64,000 nucleotides of DNA from Anaspis maculata (taxonomy: Eukaryota; Arthropoda; Insecta; Coleoptera; Scraptiidae), in NCBI GenBank assembly GCA_949128115.1, contig OX421968.1, positions 7,316,001-7,380,000 of the forward strand, written 5' to 3'. The position numbers and the translations under genes are program-made. Below, piece by piece: positions 36,730 through 51,386 of the stretch (the stretch's first letter is position 1; every line of letters starts with the position of its first letter). The notes below the pieces were generated by a model, which saw only the letters and a program-made list of their open reading frames with translations, searched no databases and was not told the origin of the DNA.

Positions 36730-38055
36730 CTTTTGAAACGATCGGTCACCACTCTTGATGTTGGCAGCTTCTTGTTCCAAACGCAACATCTGACGAACGA
36801 ACACAAATATAGAAGAAAAGACACAATTGTTATCCAAAAAGTTCAAGTTTTAACCCACGTGACTTCAGGCTTCAACCCACGTGACTTCAGGCTTCAACCT
36901 ACGTGACTTCGGGCTTCAACCCACGTGACTTTGGAAACGATCGGTCACCACTTTTGAAGTTGGCAGCTACTCTTTCCAAACGCAACATCTGACGAACGAA
37001 CACAAATATAGAAGAAAAGACACAATTGTTATCCAAAAAGTACAGGTTTGAACCCACGTGACTTCAGGCTCCAACCCACGTGACTTTAGGCTTCAACCCA
37101 CGTGACTTTGAAAACGATCGGTCACCACTTTTGATGTTAGCAGCTTCTTGTTCCAAACGCAACATCCGACGAACGAACACAAATATCAAAAAAAAAGACA
37201 CAATTGTTATCCAAAAAGTTCAGGCTTCAACCCACGTGACTTCAGACTTCAACCCACGTGACTCCAAGCTTCAACTCACGTGACTTTTGAAACGATCCGT
37301 CGTCACTTTTGGAGTTGGCAGCTACTTGTTCCAAACGCAACATCTGATGAACGAACACAGATATAAAAAAAAAAGACACAATTGTTATCCAAAAAGTTCA
37401 GGCTTCAACCCACGTGACTTCAGACTTCAACCCACGTGACTTTTGAAACGATCGGTCACCACTCTTGATGTTGGCAGCTTCTTGTTCCAAACGCAACATC
37501 TGACGAACGAACACAAATATAGAAGAAAAGACACAATTGTTATCCAAAAAGTTCAGGTTTTAACCCACGTGACTTCAGGCTTCAACCCACGTGACTTCAG
37601 GCTTCAACCTACGTGACTTCGGGCTTCAACCCACGTGACTTTGGAAACGATCGGTCACCACTTTTGAAGTTGGCAGCTACTCTTTCCAAACGCAACATCT
37701 GACGAACGAACACAAATATAGAAGAAAAGACACAATTGTTATCCAAAAAGTACAGGTTTGAACCCACGTGACTTCAGGCTCCAACCCACGTGACTTTAGG
37801 CTTCAACCCACGTGACTTTGAAAACGATCGGTCACCACTTTTGATGTTAGCAGCTTCTTGTTCCAAACGCAACATCCGACGAACGAACACAAATATCAAA
37901 AAAAAAGACACAATTGTTATCCAAAAAGTTCAGGCTTCAACCCACGTGACTTCAGACTTCAACCCACGTGACTCCAAGCTTCAACTCACGTGACTTTTGA
38001 AACGATCCGTCGTCACTTTTGGAGTTGGCAGCTACTTGTTCCAAACGCAACATCT
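36730..38055 (+). repeat. 710-bp tandem duplication (two copies)
   Basis: Copy 1 begins near 36,730 and copy 2 near 37,440. Homology covers about 36,730-37,345 against 37,440-38,055. Markers are CAACCTACGTG, AAAAGTACAGG, GTTAGCAGCTTC, CAACTCACGTG and GATCCGTCGTCAC. Copy 2 then enters the A32 monomer. The same pair, 710 bp apart, is in the second 10.3-kb copy, so this duplication is older than the 10.3-kb one. Confidence 0.87.
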
Positions 38056-38071
38056 GAACAAACACAAATAT

Positions 38072-38072
<1 letters not shown>

Positions 38073-38104
<32 letters not shown>
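38073..38104 (+). repeat. Expanded A tract, A32
   Basis: 32 uninterrupted A. Just upstream this monomer reads CATCTGAACAAAC, with three bases missing compared with CATCTGACGAACAAAC in its partner near 48,541. The partner run at 48,564 is A34. These two differences (3 + 2) account exactly for the offset change from 10,488 to 10,493. Confidence 0.94.
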
Positions 38105-38111
<7 letters not shown>

Positions 38112-38756
38112 CAATTGTTATCCAAAAAGTTCAGGCTTCAACCCACGTGACTTCAGGCTCCAACCCACGTGACTCCAGGCTCCAACCCACGTGTCTTTTG
38201 AAACGATCGGTCACCACTTTTGGAGTTGGCAGCTACTTGTTCCAAACGCAACATCTGACGAACGAACACAAATATAGAAGAAAAGACACAATAGTTATCC
38301 AAAAAATTCAGGTTTTAACCCACGTGACTTCAGGCTTCAATCCACGTGACTTCAGGCTTACACCCACGTGACTTCAGGCTTCATCCCACGTGACTTTTGA
38401 AACGATCGGTCACCACTTTTGGAGTTGGCAGCTACTTGTTCCAAACGCAACATCTGACGAACGAACACAAATGTAGAAAAAAAGACACAATTGTTATCCA
38501 AAAAGTTCAGGTTTGAACCCACGTGACTCCAGGCTCCAACCCACGTGACTTCAGGCTTCAACCCACGTGACTTTTAAAACGATCGGTCACCACTTTTGAT
38601 GTTGGCAGCTATTTGTTCCAAACGCAACATCTGACGAACGAACACAGATATAGAAGAAAAGACACAATTGTTATCCAAAAAGTTCAGGTTTCAACCCACG
38701 TGACTCCAGGCTTCAACCCACGTGACTTTTGAAACGATCGGTCACCACTTTTGGAG

Positions 38757-39700
38757 TTGGCAGCTACTTGTTCCAAACGCAACATCTGGCGAACGAACAC
38801 AAATATAGAAGAAAAGACACAATCGTTATCCAAAAAGTTCAGGATTTAACCCACGTGACTTCAGGCTTCAACCCACGTGACTCCAAGCTTCAACCCACGT
38901 GACTTTTGAAACGATCCGTCACCACTTTTGGAGTTGGCAGCTACTTGTTCCAAACGCAACATCTGATGAACGAACACAGATATCAAAAAACAAGACACAA
39001 TTGTTATCCAAAATCTTCAGGTTTTTACCCACGTGACTTCAGGCTTCAACCCACGTGACTTTTAGAACGATCGGTCACCACTTTTGATGTTGGCAGCTAC
39101 TTGTTCCAAACGCAACATCTGACGAACGAACACAAATATGGAAGGAAAGACACAATTGTTATCCAAAAAGTTCAGGCTTCAACCCACGTGACTTCAGGCT
39201 TCAACCCACGTGACTTTGGAAACGATCGGTCACCACTTTTGAAGTTGGCAGCTACTTGTTCCAAACGCAACATCTGGCGAACGAACACAAATATAGAAGA
39301 AAAGACACAATCGTTATCCAAAAAGTTCAGGATTTAACCCACGTGACTTCAGGCTTCAACCCACGTGACTCCAAGCTTCAACCCACGTGACTTTTGAAAC
39401 GATCCGTCACCACTTTTGGAGTTGGCAGCTACTTGTTCCAAACGCAACATCTGACGAACGAACACAAATATCAAAAAATTAAAGACACAATTGTTATCCA
39501 AAATCTTCAGGTTTTTACCCACGTGACTTCAGGCTTCAACCCACGTGACTTTTAGAACGATCGGTCACCACTTTTGATGTTGGCAGCTACTTGTTCCAAA
39601 CGCAACATCTGACGAACGAACACAAATATGGAAGGAAAGACACAATTGTTATCCAAAAAGTTCAGGCTTCAACCCACGTGACTTCAGGCTTCAACCCACG
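38757..39700 (+). repeat. 490-bp duplication within the 10.3-kb unit
   Basis: CATCTGGCGAAC at 38,784 recurs at 39,274, and ATGGAAGGAAAG at 39,138 recurs at 39,628; both are 490 bp apart. The copies differ at CAAAAAACAAGACAC versus CAAAAAATTAAAGACAC and at CATCTGATG versus CATCTGACG, so they have diverged somewhat. The same arrangement lies near 49.25-50.2 kb. Confidence 0.82.
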
Positions 39701-40848
39701 TCACTTCAGGCTTCAACCCACGTGACTTTGGAAACGATCGGTCACCACTTTTGAAGTTGGCAGCTACTCTTTCCAAACGCAACATCTGACGAACGAACAC
39801 AAATGTAGAAAAAAAGACACAATTGTTATCCAAAAAGTTCAGGTTTGAACCCACGTGACTCCAGGCTCCAACCCACGTGACTTCAGGCTTCAACCCACGT
39901 GACTTTTAAAACGATCGGTCACCACTTTTGATGTTGGCAGCTATTTGTTCCAAACGCAACATCTGACGAACGAACACAGATATAGAAGAAAAGACACAAT
40001 TGTTATCCAAAAAGTTCAGGTTTCAACCCACGTGACTCCAGGCTTCAACCCACGTGACTTTTGAAACGATCGGTCACCACTTTTGGAGTTGGCAGCTACT
40101 TGTTCCAAACGCAACATCTGGCGAACGAACACAAATATAGAAGAAAAGACACAATCGTTATCCAAAAAGTTCAGGATTTAACCCACGTGACTTCAGGCTT
40201 CAACCCACGTGACTCCAAGCTTCAACCCACGTGACTTTTGAAACGATCCGTCACCACTTTTGGAGTTGGCAGCTACTTGTTCCAAACGCAACATCTGATG
40301 AACGAACACAGATATCAAAAAAAAAGACACAATTGTTATCCAAAAAGTTCAGGCTTCGACCCACGTGACTTCAGACTTCAACCCACGTGACTCCAAGCTT
40401 CAACCCACGTGACTTTTGAAACGATCCGTCGTCACTTTTGGAGTTGGCAGCTACTTGTTCCAAACGCAACATCTGGCGAACGAACACAAATATAGAAGAA
40501 AAGACACAATAGTTATCCAAAAAGTTCAGGATTTAACCCACGTGACTTCAGGCTTCAACCCACGTGACTCCAAGCTTCAACCCACGTGACTTTTGAAACG
40601 ATCCGTCACCACTTTTGGAGTTGGCAGCTACTTGTTATAAACGCAACATCTGACGAACGAACACAGATATCAAAAAAAAAGACACAATTGTTATCCAAAA
40701 AGTTCAGGCTTCGACCCACGTGACTTCAGACTTCAACCCACGTGACTCCAAGCTTCAACCCACGTGACTTTTGAAACGATCCGTCACCACTTTTGGAGTT
40801 GGCAGCTACTTGTTCCAAACGCAACATCTGACGAACAAACACAAATAT

Positions 40849-40849
<1 letters not shown>

Positions 40850-40879
<30 letters not shown>
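40850..40879 (+). repeat. Expanded A tract, A30
   Basis: 30 uninterrupted A in the standard context followed by GAAACAATTG. Its partner at 51,343 is A42, which shifts the offset between the 10.3-kb copies from 10,493 to 10,505. Confidence 0.94.
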
Positions 40880-40881
<2 letters not shown>

Positions 40882-42962
40882 AACAATTGTTATCCAAAAA
40901 GTTCAGGCTTCAACCCACGTGACTTCAGGCTCCAACCCACGTGTCTTTTGAAACGATCGGTCACCACTTTTGGAGTTGGCAGCTACTTGTTCCAAACGCA
41001 ACATCTGACGAACGAACACAAATATAGAAGAAAAGACACAATAGTTATCCAAAAAATTCAGGTTTTAACCCACGTGACTTCAGGCTTCAACCCACGTGAC
41101 TTCAGGCTTACACCCACGTGACTTCAGGCTTCAACCCACGTGACTTTTGAAACGATCGGTCACCACTTTTGAAGTTGGCAGCTACTTGTTCCAAACGCAA
41201 CATCTGACGAACGAACACAAATATCAAAAAACTAAAGACACAATTGTTATCGAAAAAGTTCAGGTTTTTACCCACGTGACTTCAGGCTTCAACCCACGTG
41301 ACTTTTAAAACGATCGGTCACCACTTCTGATGTTGGCAGCTACTTGTTCCAAACGCAACATCTGACAAACGAACACAAATGTAGAAGGAAAGACACAATT
41401 GTTATCCAAAAAGTTCAGGCTTCAACCCACGTGACTTCAGGTTTCAACTCACGTGACTTTTAAAACGATCGGTCACCACTTTTGATGTTGGCAGCTACTC
41501 TTTCTAAACGCAACATTTGACGAACGAACACAAATATAGAAAAAAAGACACAATTGTTATCCAAAAAGTTCAGGTTTTAACCCACGTGACTTCAGGCTTC
41601 AACCCACGTGACTTCAGGCTTCAACCTACGTGACTTCGGGCTTCAACCCACGTGACTTTGGAAACGATCGGTCACCACTTTTGAAGTTGGCAGCTACTCT
41701 TTCCAAACGCAACATCTGACGAACGAACACAAATATAGAAGAAAAGACACAATTGTTATCCAAAAAGTACAGGTTTGAACCCACGTGACTTCAGGCTCCA
41801 ACCCACGTGACTTTAGGCTTCAACCCACGTGACTTTGAAAACGATCGGTCACCACTTTTGATGTTAGCAGCTTCTTGTTCCAAACGCAACATCCGACGAA
41901 CGAACACAAATATCAAAAAAAAAGACACAATTGTTATCCAAAAAGTTCAGGCTTCAACCCACGTGACTTCAGGCTTCAACCCACGTGACTCCAGGCTTCA
42001 GCCCACGTGACTTTTGAATCGATCGGTCAACACTTTTGGAGTTGGCAGCTACTTGTTCCAAACGCAACATCTGACGAACGAACACAAATATCAATAAACT
42101 AAAGACACAATTGTTATCCAAAAAGTTCAGGTTTTAGCCCACGTGACTTCAGGCTTCAACCCACGTGACTTCAGGCTTCAACCCACGTGACTTTTCAAAT
42201 GATCGGTCACCACTTTTGGAGTTGACAGCTACTTGTTCCAAAGCAACAACTGACGAACGAACACAAATATCAAAAAACTTAAGACACAATTGTTATCCGG
42301 AAAGTTCAGGTTTTTACCCACGTGATTTCAGGCTTCAACCCATGTGCTCCAAGCTTTAACCCACGTGACTTTTGAAACGATCCGTCACCACTTTTGGAGT
42401 TGGCAGCTACTTGTTCCAAACGCAACATCTGACGAACGAACACAAATATCAAAAAAAAAAGACACAATTGTTATCCAAAAAGTTCAGGCTTTAACCCACG
42501 TGACTCCAGGCTTCAACCCACGTGACTTTTGAAACGATCGGTCACCACTTTTGGAGTTGGCAGCTACTTGTTCCAAACGCAACATCTGGCGAACGAACAC
42601 AAATATAGAAGAAAAGACACAATCGTTATCCAAAAAGTTCAGGATTTAACCCACGTGACTTCAGGCTTCAACCCACGTGACTCCAAGCTTCAACCCACGT
42701 GACTTTTGAAACGATCCGTCACCACTTTTGGAGTTGGCAGCTACTTGTTCCAAACGCAACATCTGATGAACGAACGCAGATATCAAAAAAAAAAGACACA
42801 ATTGTTATCCAAAAAGTTCAGGCTTCGACCCACGTGACTTCAGACTTCAACCCACGTGACTCCAAGCTTCAACCCACGTGACTTTTGAAACGATCCGTCG
42901 TCACTTTTGGAGTTGGCAGCTACTTGTTCCAAACGCAACATCTGACGAACAAACACAAATAT

Positions 42963-42963
<1 letters not shown>

Positions 42964-43006
<43 letters not shown>
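42964..43006 (+). repeat. Expanded A tract, A43
   Basis: 43 uninterrupted A before GACACAATTG; counterpart of the A50 run at 32,469. Confidence 0.93.
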
Positions 43007-43008
<2 letters not shown>

Positions 43009-46000
43009 CACAATTGTTATCCAAAAAGTTCAGGCTTCAACCCACGTGACTTCAGGCTCCAACCCACGTGACTCCAGGCTCCAACCCACGTGTCTTTTGA
43101 AACGATCGGTCACCACTTTTGGAGTTGGCAGCTACTTGTTCCAAACGCAACATCTGACGAACGAACACAAATATAGAAGAAAAGACACAATAGTTATCCA
43201 AAAAATTCAGGTTTTAACCCACGTGACTTCAGGCTTCAATCCACGTGACTTCAGGCTTACACCCACGTGACTTCAGGCTTCATCCCACGTGACTTTTGAA
43301 ACGAACGGTCACCACTTTTGGAGTTGGCAGCTACTTGTTCCGAACGCAACATCTGACGAACGAACACAAATATCAAAAAATTAAAGACACAATTGTTATC
43401 CAAAATCTTCAGGTTTTTACCCACGTGACTTCAGGCTTCAACCCACGTGACTTCAGGCTTCAACCCACGTGACTTCGGGCTTCAACCCACGTGACTTTGG
43501 AAACGATCGGTCACCACTTTTGAAGTTGGCAGCTACTCTTTCCAAACGCAACATCTGACGAACGAACACAAATATAGAAAAAAGACACAATTGTTATCCA
43601 AAAAGTTCAGGTTTGAACCCACGTGACTCCAGGCTCCAACCCACGTGACTTCAGGCTTTAACCCACGTGACTTTTGAAACGATCGGTCACCACTTTTGAT
43701 GTTGGCAGCTACTTGTTCCAAACGCAACATCTGACGAACGAACACAAATATCAATAAACTAAAGACACAATTGTTATCCAAAAAGTTCAGGTTTTAACCC
43801 ACGTGACTCCAGGCTTCAACCCACGTGACTTCAGGCTTCAACCCACGTGACTTTTCAAATGATCGGTCACCACTTTTGGAGTTGACAGCTACTTGTTCCA
43901 AAGCAACAACTGACGAACGAACACAAATATCAAAAAACTAAAGACACAATTGTTATCCGGAAAGTTCAGGTTTTTACCCACGTGATTTCAGGCTTCAACC
44001 CATGTGACTCCAAGCTTCAACCCACGTGACTTTTGAAACGATCCGTCACCACTTTTGGAGTTGGCAGCTTCTTGTTCCAAACGCAACATCTGACGAACGA
44101 ACACAAATATCAAAAAAAAAAGAAACAATTGTTATCCAAAAAGTTCAGGCTTCAACCCACGTGACTCCAGGCTTCAACCCACGTGACTTTTGAAACGATC
44201 GGTCACCACTTTTGGAGTTGGCAGCTTCTTGTTCCAAACGCAACATCTGGCGAACGAACACAAATATAGAAGAAAAGACACAATAGTTATCCAAAAAGTT
44301 CAGGTTTTTACCCACGTGATTTCAGGCTTCAACCCATGTGACTCCAAGCTTCAACCCACGTGACTTTTGAAACGATCCGTCACCACTTTTGGAGTTGGCA
44401 GCTTCTTGTACCAAACGCAACATCTGACGAACGAACACAAATATCAAAAAAAAAAGAAACAATTGTTATCCAAAAAGTTCAGGCTTCAACCCACGTGACT
44501 CCAGGCTTCAACCCACGTGACTTTTGAAACGATCGGTCACCACTTTTGGAGTTGGCAGCTTCTTGTTCCAAACGCAACATCTGGCGAACGAACACAAATA
44601 TAGAAGAAAAGACACAATAGTTATCCAAAAAGTTCAGGATTTAACCCACGTGACTTCAGGCTTCAACCCACGTGACTCCAAGCTTCAACCCACGTGACTT
44701 TTGAAACGATCCGTCACCACTTTTGGAGTTGGCAGCTACTTGTTCCAAACGCAACATCTGACGAACAAACACAAATATCAAAAAAAAATGACGAAATTGT
44801 TATCCAAAAAGTTCAGGTTTGAACCCACGTGACTCCAGGCTCCAACCGACGTGACTTCAGGCTTCAACCCACGTGACTTTTGAAACGTTCGGTCACCACT
44901 CTTGATGTTGGCAGCTTCTTGTTTTAAACGCAACATCTGACGAACGAACACAAATATAGAAAAAAAGACACAATTGTTATCCAAAAAGTTCAGGTTTTAA
45001 CCCACGTGACTTCAGGCTTCAACCCACGTGACTTTTGAAACGATCCGTCACCACTTTTGGAGTTGGCAGCTTCTTGTACCAAACGCAACATCTGACGAAC
45101 GAACACAAATATCAAAAAAAAAAGAAACAATTGTTATCCAAAAAGTTCAGGCTTCAACCCACGTGACTCCAGGCTTCAACCCACGTGACTTTTGAAACGA
45201 TCGGTCACCACTTTTGGAGTTGGCAGCTACTTGTTCCAAACGCAACATCTGGCGAACGAACACAAATATAGAAGAAAAGACACAATAGTTATCCAAAAAG
45301 TTCAGGCTTCGACCCACGTGACTTCAGACTTCAACCCACGTGACTCCAAGCTTCAACCCACGTGACTTTTGAAACGATCCGTCACCACTTTTGGAGTTGG
45401 CAGCTACTTGTTCCAAACGCAACATCTGACGAACAAACACAAATATCAAAAAAAAATGACGAAATTGTTATCCAAAAAGTTCAGGTTTGAACCCACGTGA
45501 CTCCAGGCTCCAACCGACGTGACTTCAGGCTTCAACCCACGTGACTTTTGAAACGTTCGGTCACCACTCTTGATGTTGGCAGCTTCTTGTTTTAAACGCA
45601 ACATCTGACGAACGAACACAAATATAGAAAAAAAGACACAATTGTTATCCAAAAAGTTCAGGTTTTAACCCACGTGACTTCAGGCTTCAACCCACGTGAC
45701 TTCAGGCTTCAACCCACGTGACTTCGGGCTTCAACCCACGTGACTTTGGAAACGATCGGTCACCACTTTTGAAGTTGGCAGCTACTCTTTCCAAACGCAA
45801 CATCTGACGAACGAACACAAATATAGAAAAAAAGACACAATTGTTATCCAAAAAGTTCAGGTTTGAACCCACGTGACTCCAGGCTCCAACTGACGTGACT
45901 TCAGGCTTCAACCCACGTGACTTTTGAAACGATCCGTCACCACTTTTGGAGTTGGCAGCTACTTGTTCCAAACGCAACATCTGACGAACGAACACAAATA

Positions 46001-48562
46001 TAAAAGAAAAAAAGACACAATTGTTATCCAAAAAGTTCAGGCTTCAACCCACGTGACTTCAGGCTTTATCCCTCGTGACTCCAGGCTTCAACCCACGTGA
46101 CTTTTAAAACGATCGGTCACCACTTTTGATGTTGGCAGCTACTTGTTCCAAACGCAACATCTGACGAACGAACACAAATATAAAAGAAAAAAAGACACAT
46201 TTGTTATCCAAAAATTTCAGGTTTCAACCCACGTGACTTCAGGCTTCAACCCACGTGACTCCAGGCTTCAACCCACGTGACTTCAGGCTTCAACCCACGT
46301 GACTTTCAAAACGATCGGTCACCACTTTTGGAGTTGGCAGCTACTTGTTCCAAACGCAACATCTGACGAACGAACACAAATATCAAAAAACTAAAGACAC
46401 AATTGTTATCCAAAAAGTTCAGGTTTTTACCCACGTGACTTCAGGCTTCAACCCACGTGACTTCAGGCTTCAACCCACGTGACTTTTGAAACGATCGGTC
46501 ACCACTTTTCATGTTGGCAGCTACTTGTTCCAAACGCAACATCTGACGAACGAACACAAATAAAGAAAAAAAGACACAATTGTTATCCAAAAAGTTCAGG
46601 TTTGAACCCACGTGACTCCAGGCTCGAACCCACGTGACTTCAGGCTTCAACCCACGTGACTTTTAAAACGATCGGTCACCACTTTTGATGTTGACAGCTA
46701 CTTGTTCCAAACGCAACATCCGACGAACGAACACAAATATAGAAGAAAAGACACAATTGTTATCCAAAAAGTTCAGGTTTTAACCCACGTGACTTCAGGC
46801 TTCAACCCACGTGACTTCAGGCTTCAACCCACGTGACTTCAGGCTCCAACCCACGTGACTTTTGAAACGATCGGTCACCACTTTTGGAGTTGGCAGCCAC
46901 TTGTTCCAAACGCAACATCTGACGAACGAACACAAATATAAAAAAAATAAAGACACAATTGTTATCCAAAAAGTTCAGGCTTCGACCCACGTGACCTCAG
47001 ACTTCAACCCACGTGACTCCAAGCTTCAACCCACGTGACTCTTGAAACAATCCGTCACCACTTTTGAAGTTGGCAGCTACTTGTTCCAAACGCAACATCT
47101 GACGAACGAACATAAATATCAAAAAAAAATGACGGAATTGTTATCCAAAAAGTTCAGGTTTGAACCCACGTGACTCTAGGCTCCAACCCACGTGACTTCA
47201 GGCTTCAACCCACGTGACTTTTGAAACGATCGGTCACCACTCTTGATGTTGGCAGCTTCTTGTTCCAAACGCAACATCTGACGAACGAACACAAATATAG
47301 AAGAAAAGACACAATTGTTATCCAAAAAGTTCAGGTTTTAACCCACGTGACTTCAGGCTTCAACCCACGTGACTTCAGGCTTCAACCTACGTGACTTCGG
47401 GCTTCAACCCACGTGACTTTGGAAACGATCGGTCACCACTTTTGAAGTTGGCAGCTACTCTTTCCAAACGCAACATCTGACGAACGAACACAAATATAGA
47501 AGAAAAGACACAATTGTTATCCAAAAAGTACAGGTTTGAACCCACGTGACTTCAGGCTCCAACCCACGTGACTTTAGGCTTCAACCCACGTGACTTTGAA
47601 AACGATCGGTCACCACTTTTGATGTTAGCAGCTTCTTGTTCCAAACGCAACATCCGACGAACGAACACAAATATCAAAAAAAAAGACACAATTGTTATCC
47701 AAAAAGTTCAGGCTTCAACCCACGTGACTTCAGACTTCAACCCACGTGACTCCAAGCTTCAACTCACGTGACTTTTGAAACGATCCGTCGTCACTTTTGG
47801 AGTTGGCAGCTACTTGTTCCAAACGCAACATCTGATGAACGAACACAGATATAAAAAAAAAAGACACAATTGTTATCCAAAAAGTTCAGGCTTCAACCCA
47901 CGTGACTTCAGACTTCAACCCACGTGACTTTTGAAACGATCGGTCACCACTCTTGATGTTGGCAGCTTCTTGTTCCAAACGCAACATCTGACGAACGAAC
48001 ACAAATATAGAAGAAAAGACACAATTGTTATCCAAAAAGTTCAGGTTTTAACCCACGTGACTTCAGGCTTCAACCCACGTGACTTCAGGCTTCAACCTAC
48101 GTGACTTCGGGCTTCAACCCACGTGACTTTGGAAACGATCGGTCACCACTTTTGAAGTTGGCAGCTACTCTTTCCAAACGCAACATCTGACGAACGAACA
48201 CAAATATAGAAGAAAAGACACAATTGTTATCCAAAAAGTACAGGTTTGAACCCACGTGACTTCAGGCTCCAACCCACGTGACTTTAGGCTTCAACCCACG
48301 TGACTTTGAAAACGATCGGTCACCACTTTTGATGTTAGCAGCTTCTTGTTCCAAACGCAACATCCGACGAACGAACACAAATATCAAAAAAAAAGACACA
48401 ATTGTTATCCAAAAAGTTCAGGCTTCAACCCACGTGACTTCAGACTTCAACCCACGTGACTCCAAGCTTCAACTCACGTGACTTTTGAAACGATCCGTCG
48501 TCACTTTTGGAGTTGGCAGCTACTTGTTCCAAACGCAACATCTGACGAACAAACACAAATAT

Positions 48563-48563
<1 letters not shown>

Positions 48564-48597
<34 letters not shown>
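48564..48597 (+). repeat. Expanded A tract, A34
   Basis: 34 uninterrupted A before GAAGACACAATTG; counterpart of the A32 run at 38,073. Confidence 0.93.
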
Positions 48598-48604
<7 letters not shown>

Positions 48605-51341
48605 CAATTGTTATCCAAAAAGTTCAGGCTTCAACCCACGTGACTTCAGGCTCCAACCCACGTGACTCCAGGCTCCAACCCACGTGTCTTTTGAAACGAT
48701 CGGTCACCACTTTTGGAGTTGGCAGCTACTTGTTCCAAACGCAACATCTGACGAACGAACACAAATATAGAAGAAAAGACACAATAGTTATCCAAAAAAT
48801 TCAGGTTTTAACCCACGTGACTTCAGGCTTCAATCCACGTGACTTCAGGCTTACACCCACGTGACTTCAGGCTTCATCCCACGTGACTTTTGAAACGATC
48901 GGTCACCACTTTTGGAGTTGGCAGCTACTTGTTCCAAACGCAACATCTGACGAACGAACACAAATGTAGAAAAAAAGACACAATTGTTATCCAAAAAGTT
49001 CAGGTTTGAACCCACGTGACTCCAGGCTCCAACCCACGTGACTTCAGGCTTCAACCCACGTGACTTTTAAAACGATCGGTCACCACTTTTGATGTTGGCA
49101 GCTATTTGTTCCAAACGCAACATCTGACGAACGAACACAGATATAGAAGAAAAGACACAATTGTTATCCAAAAAGTTCAGGTTTCAACCCACGTGACTCC
49201 AGGCTTCAACCCACGTGACTTTTGAAACGATCGGTCACCACTTTTGGAGTTGGCAGCTACTTGTTCCAAACGCAACATCTGGCGAACGAACACAAATATA
49301 GAAGAAAAGACACAATCGTTATCCAAAAAGTTCAGGATTTAACCCACGTGACTTCAGGCTTCAACCCACGTGACTCCAAGCTTCAACCCACGTGACTTTT
49401 GAAACGATCCGTCACCACTTTTGGAGTTGGCAGCTACTTGTTCCAAACGCAACATCTGATGAACGAACACAGATATCAAAAAACAAGACACAATTGTTAT
49501 CCAAAATCTTCAGGTTTTTACCCACGTGACTTCAGGCTTCAACCCACGTGACTTTTAGAACGATCGGTCACCACTTTTGATGTTGGCAGCTACTTGTTCC
49601 AAACGCAACATCTGACGAACGAACACAAATATGGAAGGAAAGACACAATTGTTATCCAAAAAGTTCAGGCTTCAACCCACGTGACTTCAGGCTTCAACCC
49701 ACGTGACTTTGGAAACGATCGGTCACCACTTTTGAAGTTGGCAGCTACTTGTTCCAAACGCAACATCTGGCGAACGAACACAAATATAGAAGAAAAGACA
49801 CAATCGTTATCCAAAAAGTTCAGGATTTAACCCACGTGACTTCAGGCTTCAACCCACGTGACTCCAAGCTTCAACCCACGTGACTTTTGAAACGATCCGT
49901 CACCACTTTTGGAGTTGGCAGCTACTTGTTCCAAACGCAACATCTGACGAACGAACACAAATATCAAAAAATTAAAGACACAATTGTTATCCAAAATCTT
50001 CAGGTTTTTACCCACGTGACTTCAGGCTTCAACCCACGTGACTTTTAGAACGATCGGTCACCACTTTTGATGTTGGCAGCTACTTGTTCCAAACGCAACA
50101 TCTGACGAACGAACACAAATATGGAAGGAAAGACACAATTGTTATCCAAAAAGTTCAGGCTTCAACCCACGTGACTTCAGGCTTCAACCCACGTCACTTC
50201 AGGCTTCAACCCACGTGACTTTGGAAACGATCGGTCACCACTTTTGAAGTTGGCAGCTACTCTTTCCAAACGCAACATCTGACGAACGAACACAAATGTA
50301 GAAAAAAAGACACAATTGTTATCCAAAAAGTTCAGGTTTGAACCCACGTGACTCCAGGCTCCAACCCACGTGACTTCAGGCTTCAACCCACGTGACTTTT
50401 AAAACGATCGGTCACCACTTTTGATGTTGGCAGCTATTTGTTCCAAACGCAACATCTGACGAACGAACACAGATATAGAAGAAAAGACACAATTGTTATC
50501 CAAAAAGTTCAGGTTTCAACCCACGTGACTCCAGGCTTCAACCCACGTGACTTTTGAAACGATCGGTCACCACTTTTGGAGTTGGCAGCTACTTGTTCCA
50601 AACGCAACATCTGGCGAACGAACACAAATATAGAAGAAAAGACACAATCGTTATCCAAAAAGTTCAGGATTTAACCCACGTGACTTCAGGCTTCAACCCA
50701 CGTGACTCCAAGCTTCAACCCACGTGACTTTTGAAACGATCCGTCACCACTTTTGGAGTTGGCAGCTACTTGTTCCAAACGCAACATCTGATGAACGAAC
50801 ACAGATATCAAAAAAAAAGACACAATTGTTATCCAAAAAGTTCAGGCTTCGACCCACGTGACTTCAGACTTCAACCCACGTGACTCCAAGCTTCAACCCA
50901 CGTGACTTTTGAAACGATCCGTCGTCACTTTTGGAGTTGGCAGCTACTTGTTCCAAACGCAACATCTGGCGAACGAACACAAATATAGAAGAAAAGACAC
51001 AATAGTTATCCAAAAAGTTCAGGATTTAACCCACGTGACTTCAGGCTTCAACCCACGTGACTCCAAGCTTCAACCCACGTGACTTTTGAAACGATCCGTC
51101 ACCACTTTTGGAGTTGGCAGCTACTTGTTATAAACGCAACATCTGACGAACGAACACAGATATCAAAAAAAAAGACACAATTGTTATCCAAAAAGTTCAG
51201 GCTTCGACCCACGTGACTTCAGACTTCAACCCACGTGACTCCAAGCTTCAACCCACGTGACTTTTGAAACGATCCGTCACCACTTTTGGAGTTGGCAGCT
51301 ACTTGTTCCAAACGCAACATCTGACGAACAAACACAAATAT

Positions 51342-51342
<1 letters not shown>

Positions 51343-51384
<42 letters not shown>
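51343..51384 (+). repeat. Expanded A tract, A42
   Basis: 42 uninterrupted A before GAAACAATTG. Counterparts are A30 at 40,850, A25 at 56,164 and A34 at 60,578. Four aligned copies thus have four different lengths. Confidence 0.93.

Positions 51385-51386
<2 letters not shown>

Larger units (their letters stand above)
31203..41518 (+). repeat. 10.3-kb tandem duplication, copy 1
   Basis: TAGAAAAAAAG at 31,221 corresponds to 41,537, an offset of 10,316. The unit contains three long A runs (32,469, 38,073 and 40,850), the 334-bp dimer duplication near 33.5-34.1 kb, two CAACCGACGTG monomer groups 668 bp apart near 34.3 and 35.0 kb, the 710-bp duplication near 36.7-38.1 kb and the 490-bp duplication near 38.8-39.7 kb. 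All of these are repeated in copy 2. Confidence 0.93.
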
